Source: Flavobacteriales bacterium (GTDB lineage: Bacteria; Bacteroidota; Bacteroidia; Flavobacteriales; BACL11). Taken from it: a stretch of 17,530 nucleotides of DNA. A program made the position numbers and the translations under genes. The DNA lies in NCBI GenBank assembly GCA_002730985.1, contig PCBP01000015.1:1-17530 (forward strand). Reading direction: 5' to 3'. Below, piece after piece: positions 1 through 6,200 of this stretch. The notes beneath the pieces are model-generated. The model searched no databases and was not told the origin of the DNA. It worked only from the letters and a program-made list of their open reading frames with translations. Each line of letters starts with the position of its first letter. Position 1 is the stretch's first letter.

Positions 1-187
1 CTTCAATTAAAAAAGAATCATCAAATTTAGATGATTGGACTTCTCTAATAATATTATCAGTTTTAAATACTTTTCTAGGAAGATAATATACTTCTACTCC
101 ATAGGTCTGCAATTGTTCATTGATCAGATCTTGAACTAAAAACTGTTCGTTTTGAGAACCCTGTAAAAAATATGGATTTAATCCCAT
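1..187 (-). CDS. 14: Neck protein gp14, N-terminal part (partial at window edge)
   Basis: This frame begins with ATG at 187 and stays open to the window edge, giving 62 complete codons (protein starts MGLNPYFLQGSQNEQFLVQD). In T4, gp14 acts with gp13 to close the filled head and form the site where the tail joins. The visible part contains LINEQLQTYGVEVYYLPRK followed by an IIREVQSSKFDD stretch. I recognise this as the conserved start of T4-like gp14, which also has a V-Y-Y-[IL]-P-R motif near its N terminus. The start lies 6 bases after the gp13 stop, so the two neck genes are almost certainly co-transcribed. Only a weak AGG (about 198-200) precedes the start. The C-terminal part, about three quarters of the protein if it matches T4 gp14 length, lies outside the window. 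Position directly after gp13, as in T4, supports the call. Confidence 0.88.
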   Translation of the reverse strand, partial: MGLNPYFLQGSQNEQFLVQDLINEQLQTYGVEVYYLPRKVFKTDNIIREVQSSKFDDSFLIE

Positions 188-193
188 TGCTTA

Positions 194-1057
194 TTAACCT
201 ATCAAATCAAGAGGTGGTACTTCATACTCGGATGACATCTTAGAAATTATTGATTCTAAATCTCTTTCAGCATCATCGTATAATTGTCTTCCATTTAATT
301 CAATTCCACCAGGAAGTTTAACTCCTTGAAACTTAATTAAATTTTGTCCCCACTGTCTTTTAATAAGAGCAGTCAGATAGTTTTTTATGAAAGGGTCGTT
401 AAAAACACCTGTAAATTCAGTTGGATCTAATGCTCTATAACAGTCAACAATAATATAGTTATCTTTAACTGAAGAACCCCAATCAATATCCAAATATAAT
501 CTATCTTGTCTTTGATTAAATCTTATCTGCTTATCTGTAGTTAACATCATATCAATATCTTGAAGATATGATTTTGTCATAGCATAACTCAAAAGACCAT
601 TATATCCAAGATTAAATGCAACATCATTTAAAAATAATTGATACTTAATACTAAACATTCCACCAGAAATGGTACTTGCATCAAATTTAAATATTTTTTC
701 TATACCAACAACAGAATCTGGAATTTGTATAAAATTGGAAGTTTCATACCACTTACTAGTGATTGGATCAGCTAATCCACTTATACTTGTAGAAGTAGCA
801 GTTGTAGTTACAATACCAACTGTATTAGTACTACCATCCTCATTAGTCGCCTGTCCTCTATCAATATCCTCCTGAGTAATTTGATGTTTAAGATACATTC
901 TTTCAACACCATTATAACAACGCTCCTGAAAAAGTTGAAGAGCATCGTCATAAGCATCATCTATTTGTTCATCTGATACATTAATCTCCAATACTGGAGC
1001 ACCTAATCTTCTGAGACAAAAATCTTTTAATTCTTGTTTAGTGGTTGGTTTTGCCAT
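194..1057 (-). CDS. 13: Neck protein gp13 (head-tail connector)
   Basis: This 287-residue protein matches T4-like gp13 (T4 homologue about 309 residues), which acts with gp14 to complete the head and connect it to the tail. The N terminus (MAKPTTKQELKDFCLRRLGA, then PVLEINVSDEQIDDAYDDAL) and the C-terminal block LIKRQWGQNLIKFQGVKLPG, then GIELNGRQLYDDAERDLE, are the parts I recognise as conserved in cyanophage gp13. The ending PPLDLIG also fits. A Thr/Ser-rich loop (VGIVTTTATSTSISG, about residues 79-93) looks like a variable surface insertion. The start is well supported: GGAGG at 1071-1067 lies 9 bases upstream, and the ATG overlaps the stop of the fibre gene as TAATG. The gp14 gene follows after 6 bases. 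No enzymatic motif is expected or seen. Confidence 0.93.
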   Translation of the reverse strand: MAKPTTKQELKDFCLRRLGAPVLEINVSDEQIDDAYDDALQLFQERCYNGVERMYLKHQITQEDIDRGQATNEDGSTNTVGIVTTTATSTSISGLADPITSKWYETSNFIQIPDSVVGIEKIFKFDASTISGGMFSIKYQLFLNDVAFNLGYNGLLSYAMTKSYLQDIDMMLTTDKQIRFNQRQDRLYLDIDWGSSVKDNYIIVDCYRALDPTEFTGVFNDPFIKNYLTALIKRQWGQNLIKFQGVKLPGGIELNGRQLYDDAERDLESIISKMSSEYEVPPLDLIG

Positions 1058-1059
1058 TA
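1055..1059 (-). other. TAATG stop/start overlap, fibre gene to gp13
   Basis: The TAA stop of the fibre gene and the ATG of gp13 share one A (minus strand TAATG). This arrangement commonly permits a terminating ribosome to restart on the next gene. The same pentamer is used at two other junctions in this window. Confidence 0.85.
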
Positions 1060-2715
1060 ATACGATCCTCCATCTATTCCACCTGTAGCAGTTATAACAC
1101 CACTTAAAACAGCACCAGAACCTTCAAAGAATCTATTGGTAAATACATCATCAGTGAAGGTAGTACCAGCACCAAGAGTTTCTATACGACGAGCACCATC
1201 ATAGAAGACTTCTACTGATCCATCATCATTAGCGATAATACTATCTTCACCAGATTTTGCTTGAAGATATATGTTACCACCATCATCATCATTTACATTA
1301 TTTCTAATATATAGATTTCCTGTATTATTATCGAGATATGAATAATCACCATTATGATACAATTCCATATCAAGACCAGTACCAATCAGAATCTTAACAT
1401 CATCAACTAATTTTAGTGCATCAGCAGATTTGTCCCAATATAAAGCATTTGCTCCACCATTACCATGAAACTCTACATCTTCTTTAAATGTAGTTATACC
1501 TGATAAAAATAACCTATCGAGTGTTGATCCTCCAGAAATATTCGCACTACCGTTAGCATCAATTGCTGAAGTAAATGTAGATACACCTGCAGTTACAACT
1601 ATTCCACCTGTAGTTACTCTGACTCCTTTACCAGCAGTTACAATACCAACAGAATCTACATTAGTTACATCTTCGTAAGTAAGAGTTCCTGCTATAGAGA
1701 CATTCCCATCAAACTGAGCATTTCCAACAAAGGTTGAAAGACCAGTTATTTTAAGACTATTACCAGTAATATTATCTAATACTAAATCATCGGATAGATA
1801 TAAATCTCCACCAACATAAACATCTCCACTGAAAGTAGATACTCCAACAAACGTGGAAACACCAGATACATTTAGATTATCAAGTTCACTATGACCATTA
1901 ACATCTAATCCAGTTAATGTTCCAAGTGATGTGATGTTAGGTTGTGCAGCTGTATTAACTGTACCTGCTAAGTTACCAGTAAATGTAGTTGCTGTAATAG
2001 CACCAGACACATTTACATCATCAAGTTCAGTAAAACCATCAACATCCAAGTTACCATTCGCATCTATGGCACCAGCAAATGTTGATACACCAGATACATT
2101 TACATTATCTAACTCAGTATGCCCAACTACATTTAAACCTACACCACCAGAAACATCTAAACCCCCATTCATATCAACTGCAGGAGTAAATGTTGCTACA
2201 CCAGTTGCAACATTAAGACCTAAGTTAAAAGTAGAAACTGAATTAAATATAGATGCTCCAACAAAGGTTGAAATTCCAGTTACCTGTAAATCAGTAAACG
2301 TATTGGGTGCATTACTAATTGCAGATTCTATAGTTGCTGTTGTTGTGGCATCCAGAGATGCGATATTCTGTAATTGTCTATCAGCATTAACTATTGTAGT
2401 TTCGCCAATTGCAATTGATTCAGTAGCAACAAGAGTAGGTGCAGTTGTTACTCCACTAAAATTTACTTCACCAAAATCTACGTGAGAAGTAAATGTACTA
2501 ATTCCTTGTACATTTATACCTGCTGCAATATCATTTCCTAAGTTATATTTTTGTGTTACCCTATCCCAGATTAAAAGATACCCAGTTGCTCCAGTTTCAT
2601 CTTTTCTTGTAGAGTTAACATCCACCAAGTTGTTAACACGAGTTGGTGGTGCAGAGGCATTTGCTAATACCCTAATTATATTTTGTGAACCTATTCTGTC
2701 GTTTATAGTTGGCAT
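1057..2715 (-). CDS. Repetitive tail-fibre or whisker-like virion protein
   Basis: This 552-residue protein is low in Cys and Trp and rich in Gly, Thr, Val and Asp. It is built from short beta repeats, which suggests an elongated, probably trimeric fibre. Residues 1-60 are non-repetitive and end near GYLLIWDRVTQKYNLGNDI, a likely attachment domain. From about residue 65 to 410 roughly ten copies of G-[VIL]-[ST]-T-F recur. Inside this lies a longer repeat, [TS]-ELD-[ND]-x-NVSG, at about residues 201, 230 and 277, with a weaker copy (STLDRLFLSG) near 396. The C-terminal part has ELYHNGDYSYLDNNTGNLYI (about 448-467) and VEVFYDGARRIET (about 502-514), a module I recall from cyanophage fibre proteins. 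The gene sits immediately before gp13, the position of T4 wac (fibritin) and gene 12. It could therefore be a short tail fibre, a neck whisker or another fibre. A GGAG at 2729-2726 lies 10 bases upstream of the start, and the ATG overlaps the previous stop as TAATG. Class is confident; exact role is not. Confidence 0.75.
   Translation of the reverse strand: MPTINDRIGSQNIIRVLANASAPPTRVNNLVDVNSTRKDETGATGYLLIWDRVTQKYNLGNDIAAGINVQGISTFTSHVDFGEVNFSGVTTAPTLVATESIAIGETTIVNADRQLQNIASLDATTTATIESAISNAPNTFTDLQVTGISTFVGASIFNSVSTFNLGLNVATGVATFTPAVDMNGGLDVSGGVGLNVVGHTELDNVNVSGVSTFAGAIDANGNLDVDGFTELDDVNVSGAITATTFTGNLAGTVNTAAQPNITSLGTLTGLDVNGHSELDNLNVSGVSTFVGVSTFSGDVYVGGDLYLSDDLVLDNITGNSLKITGLSTFVGNAQFDGNVSIAGTLTYEDVTNVDSVGIVTAGKGVRVTTGGIVVTAGVSTFTSAIDANGSANISGGSTLDRLFLSGITTFKEDVEFHGNGGANALYWDKSADALKLVDDVKILIGTGLDMELYHNGDYSYLDNNTGNLYIRNNVNDDDGGNIYLQAKSGEDSIIANDDGSVEVFYDGARRIETLGAGTTFTDDVFTNRFFEGSGAVLSGVITATGGIDGGSY
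1067..1071 (-). promoter_or_regulatory. Shine-Dalgarno site of gp13
   Basis: On the minus strand the sequence reads TGGAGGATCGTATTAATG. The GGAGG core is separated by 9 bases from the gp13 ATG. It is the clearest ribosome binding site in the window and fixes the gp13 start. It lies inside the 3' end of the fibre gene, so gp13 can be initiated independently as well as by coupling through the TAATG overlap. Confidence 0.8.
1863..2121 (-). repeat. Imperfect direct repeats in the fibre gene
   Basis: Three copies of a roughly 35-base unit lie at about 2084-2121, 2004-2036 and 1858-1896. On the plus strand each reads approximately CACCAGA(T/C)ACATTTA followed by (G/C)AT(T/C)ATC and a tract ending CA(G/C)TA. 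They encode the [TS]-ELD-[ND]-[VL]-NVSG protein repeat. Nucleotide as well as protein similarity is kept, so the units are either recent duplications or maintained by recombination. A more diverged copy lies near 1500-1530. Confidence 0.7.
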
Positions 2716-2717
2716 TA
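2713..2717 (-). other. TAATG stop/start overlap, 112-residue gene to fibre gene
   Basis: The TAA stop of the 112-residue gene shares one base with the ATG of the fibre gene. AGAGGTGGAG lies just upstream (about 2726-2735) inside the preceding gene, so both ribosome binding and coupling may serve the fibre gene. Confidence 0.85.
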
Positions 2718-3053
2718 CCTTGTTACTCCACCTCTGACTAGTGCTGACCCCTCAACTGCTTTATATGTTCCCCCTTCGGGTGTGGTTATTTGTACATCAT
2801 ATACGTACCTTCCAGGCTTTATATCTACAGTTTGATAAGCAAGCATTGAAATGGATATAACTCCATTTTCTGGTTGTGTAAGTGTAGTAGCAAAAGATAC
2901 CTGAGTTGAACTAGAGGAGTGCTTTCTCAACATTGCTGATGTGCCAGCTCCTACTAAATCCAGATATCCATTAGTCCTAGTATCCTCTAATTGAAAGGAT
3001 GTATCAAAATCAAAACCTTGTTCAATTACTATATTGGATACATATACTGCCAT
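2715..3053 (-). CDS. Small beta-rich conserved phage protein, function unknown
   Basis: This 112-residue protein starts MAVYVSNIVIEQGFDFDTSF and ends EGSALVRGGVTR. I recall similar small proteins in the neck/tail region of T4-like cyanophages, usually annotated as hypothetical or virion-associated; I cannot verify that here. The alternation of hydrophobic strands, with MLRK at 41-44, a GVISISML strand at 64-71 and PGRYVYDVQI at 80-89, suggests an immunoglobulin-like beta sandwich. It resembles the N-terminal domain of BppU-type baseplate upper proteins; that comparison is inference. No signal peptide or membrane segment is visible. It is the first gene after a perfect late promoter element (3083-3076) and is coupled to the fibre gene by TAATG. 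It may therefore be a fibre attachment or baseplate accessory protein. No Shine-Dalgarno sequence precedes its ATG; the leader is almost entirely A and T. Confidence 0.75.
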   Translation of the reverse strand: MAVYVSNIVIEQGFDFDTSFQLEDTRTNGYLDLVGAGTSAMLRKHSSSSTQVSFATTLTQPENGVISISMLAYQTVDIKPGRYVYDVQITTPEGGTYKAVEGSALVRGGVTR

Positions 3054-3075
3054 TATTAATCAATATATTTTTAAA

Positions 3076-3083
3076 TATTTATA
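3076..3083 (-). promoter_or_regulatory. T4-type late promoter (TATAAATA) driving the 112-residue, fibre and neck genes
   Basis: Read on the minus strand, 3083-3076 is TATAAATA, identical to the T4 late promoter -10 element, which is recognised by the phage late sigma factor gp55 with gp33/gp45. It ends 22 bases before the ATG of the 112-residue gene, so a transcript starting about 6 bases downstream would have a leader of roughly 16 bases. The element contains the TAA stop of the upstream 66-residue gene. No -35 element is expected for this promoter class. By eye I found the octamer only here and at 12180-12173. Confidence 0.78.
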
Positions 3084-3279
3084 ATCTTTTATTTAACACT
3101 TCATATAAAAGAGATTTTATTTCATCAATATCAGACCGTAGACGTTTAATCTCCTCTTCTTCAGTTAATTTTTTGTTTTTTAACTGAAGATATTGGCGAT
3201 ACCCTTGGTTATCATGATTTATAATAGCACCAGAATCTTCATCTCTATAAAGATTCTTATGCCCTTCAACTGGTATCAT
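3079..3279 (-). CDS. Small coiled-coil protein of the baseplate-neck cluster, function unknown
   Basis: This 66-residue protein has two parts. The N terminus (GHKNLYRDEDSGAIINHDNQ, residues 6-25, then GYRQYL) is a motif I recall from small proteins in marine T4-like phages. The C terminus (about 38-66) is a charged helix with hydrophobic residues at I44, L47, I51, I54, L58 and V61. These alternate at exact 3/4 spacing, as in a two- or three-stranded coiled coil. This suggests a small oligomeric structural or assembly protein, perhaps a fibre or baseplate chaperone; the role is inference. The ATG overlaps the stop of the 2407-residue gene (TAATG) and no Shine-Dalgarno sequence is present, so translation is probably coupled. 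Its stop codon lies inside the late promoter of the next gene. Confidence 0.75.
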   Translation of the reverse strand: MIPVEGHKNLYRDEDSGAIINHDNQGYRQYLQLKNKKLTEEEEIKRLRSDIDEIKSLLYEVLNKRL

Positions 3280-3281
3280 TA
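3277..3281 (-). other. TAATG stop/start overlap, 2407-residue gene to 66-residue gene
   Basis: The TAA stop of the giant structural gene shares one base with the ATG of the 66-residue gene. No ribosome binding sequence is visible upstream (minus strand GTAATTGCTTTAGCATAATG), so the small gene probably depends on restart by ribosomes finishing the giant gene. That would tie its amount to that of the giant protein. Confidence 0.8.
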
Positions 3282-6200
3282 TGCTAAAGCAATTACTCTT
3301 AAATCTTGGAATCTAGGAGGATCTGCTTCATTTGTTCCACTTATAACAATTTTAATTTGGAATCCAGTAAATTCATCTAAATTATTAGCAGTAAATTCAT
3401 AATCTAAGAATTGATTTTCTTTACTTGCAATAACAGGTACATCTGGTTTTCCACTATTCTTACCAGGATCAATAACTTGTTTTTCAATATCTAAATCTCT
3501 TAGATTATCAAATCCAGGGAATAAATCATATGTTTGTTCAACTTCAGAAGAATCTGGTTTGAATAGTCTATAAAGAACTCTAAAGTCTGATGTTGGTCCT
3601 CTGTAAGCACCAACTAAAACTTTTAATGAAGTTGATGGATTTGCTAAATTAACTCTTTGTGAAATGTAACAGGCAGCATGTGGATCTCCTGTAATCTGCC
3701 TTACTCTGCTATCTACAGTGTAGTCAGATACTGGATTATTTAATCTATTTCTTAAGAACCAGAGTGATCCATTCATAGTATCAACAACTGGCGATAAGTT
3801 AGAATCGGCACTAGTTAATGATGCTACTAAAGTAACAGATTTATTTCTAGGCAGATTCTGCAATCTAAGTTGCTCATCAACTTCTGAACAAAGAAGACGA
3901 GGTGAAGATAATCTATTCAGTTCATTAAATTCAACACTGGTGTATCCCATGTCATTGAATGATGCTTCAGATCCTCCTTCACTTGTTCCTGATACTGATC
4001 TTAATTGTGCAGTAATACCTGTACCAGATCCAGGAGTTAATACATTAAATGATGGCATAAATGCATCATATTGGAAATTCTTAGAGACCAATGCAGACGA
4101 TCCACCACCAAATCCTTCATCAGTAAAACTTAACTGATTTATACCAGTAGATCTATCGGGTAGATTTGTTCTTCCTGTTCTCTTTGCTTCCAAGAAGTAA
4201 GAGTCAATTGTTTTATTTGCATTTAATGTAGCATTAGTTGGCATATCATGAACAGTATTGATACCTACTAAAGAAATACCATTAAGTTCATATTTAAAGA
4301 CCTGATCACCTATTGTATGAGTACTTTGAGAAGTACCACCAAATGCTCTTGTTCCTATAGTTAAACCATCGGTAGTTATAGCACTATAATATATAATCTC
4401 ATCTCCAACCTTTACATAACCTTTAGTTGTTGCTATTCCTTCTGATGTAGTAAACGTTGAAGTATTACCAGCACCAACAGTAATTGATGTGCCATCAGAG
4501 GCTAAATCAGCAGTCAAATTAACTGGAATAGTATTTGGTGCAAGATTTTTAACACTAACTCTATTACTTGTAGAAACCATACTGTGGTTGTATTGGTTAA
4601 CCTCAAATACATTACCACTATAAAGATCACTAACAACTGCAGAACTTGCTATTACTGTAGTTCCCACACCAACTGAATAAGTTCCATCTGGTCTTTCAAC
4701 TATTAACTCATTACCATTCGTAAATGATTCACCTTGAACATCAGTTAGATATAATACATTTAAATGATGATTGGCAGTAACAGTTAGTGTAGCATCTGAA
4801 CCTTTCTTATCAGTGCCTAAACTCTCAGTCGTAAATCCAATAACATCACCAACAACATAACCAGTTCCATTTGTAGTAATAACTGCATTATCTACACCAC
4901 CACTAGCATTTGTTGTAACAACACCTATAGCACCAGATCCTTGACCAGATATATTGTACATAGGTACGCCAGTGTATGTTGAACTTGGTTTAAATCCAGT
5001 TCCAACGCCACTAAGACTCACAGATGCAATATCACCACCAACTTGTTCAAAGTATCCATTTGCGTCTGCAGGAACACCTGATCCAGAACCACCACCCCAA
5101 GCACTAAATCTAGTTTGTGGTTTGAAATCAGCAATTGCCATAGGTGCATCAACATCAACATTAGAGAATCCTACACGCAACTTTCTTGGATATGTTTTTA
5201 TAGGATTACTTTGAGGCATTTCTAATATCTGCTTCATATTTGATCCTAATGCAGAATTATAAAATGTTAAATCAGCATTTGTGTTTTTGATAAATGAACA
5301 CTTATACAGACTAAATTTAAGATCTTCAAATTGACTTGGTGACCAAATAGTTCCGTTTTGAGACTTAAATAAACTTCCACCAAGATATTGTTTACTAATT
5401 ATTGCCTGACTTCCTTCACCAAGAGCAACAGTTTCTATGGTTGCCTCACCCATTCTAGCAACCCACAACTTATACTTCGTAGTACTTGGTGCTAAAATAA
5501 CTACTGCATATTCCTTACGTGCTTCCAAATAAATTGGAGAAGGGAATGTAACTCTTGTTGGAAGAGAAGCATCTGTCGAAGTTTTAATAATAGAATCTCC
5601 ATTAGCATCTAATTGAGAAGGATCTAAATCAACTTCAGAATAATCTGCCACTAGTTGATTAGTTGGTGTTCCTAATTGAACATCTCTTATTTGAATAGTT
5701 ATTTTTTGTACAGGATCCTTTTCAGCAAAATATAAATCTAATTCTGATAAGAAAGCACCTGTTTCATCAACAGTAAACGATTGTGCCAATGGATCATCAT
5801 ATTCTGGTTCTGGTCTTGGACGTTCCCTAATGATGGTTGTAGTCCTTGTATAGGTGTCTACAATACCATTAGTAGTATATGTTTCTTGACCACGAGTTAT
5901 ACCTGCTGAAGTATCTTCATCTCCAGGTAATGGATTAGCATTTGTCTCACTAGATGTTAATCTAAAGGTTTTTGCTCCATTTTCAAATCTCAATCCTGGT
6001 GTACTACCCCAAATTAAAGTATCACCAGCATATGGATTTCTAATAAAGAATGAACCCAATACATTTCCAAGATTATCAGCAATTAGTCTAATATTAGAAA
6101 TTGTAGCAATTGCACCGCTAGATTTTCCAACTAGTTTTAATCCAGTTTGAACTCTTCCATAATACGATCCTTGAGCATCTTTTGCTAAAGCATTAGTATC

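Noticed and set aside
669..875. 68-codon plus-strand frame opposite gp13
   Set aside because: It lies wholly inside a confidently assigned gp13 gene and its composition is that of a reversed reading frame. No ribosome site.
1931..2485. 184-codon open frame on the plus strand opposite the fibre gene
   Set aside because: It is the reverse image of the fibre repeats (Ser/Thr/Pro-rich, no recognisable domain) and has no promoter or ribosome site. The minus-strand gene explains the region fully.
1057..2715. Diversity-generating retroelement variable region in the fibre gene
   Set aside because: No reverse transcriptase, template repeat or C-type-lectin-like C terminus is visible. The repeats differ by ordinary substitutions rather than adenine-specific changes.
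2999..3187. Plus-strand frame across the gap at 3054-3078
   Set aside because: It is antisense to two small genes and a late promoter, and its product is the hydrophobic residue mix expected of AT-rich DNA.
4954..5214. 86-codon plus-strand frame opposite the 2407-residue gene
   Set aside because: Pro-rich product caused by reading Gly-rich codons backwards; no initiation signals.
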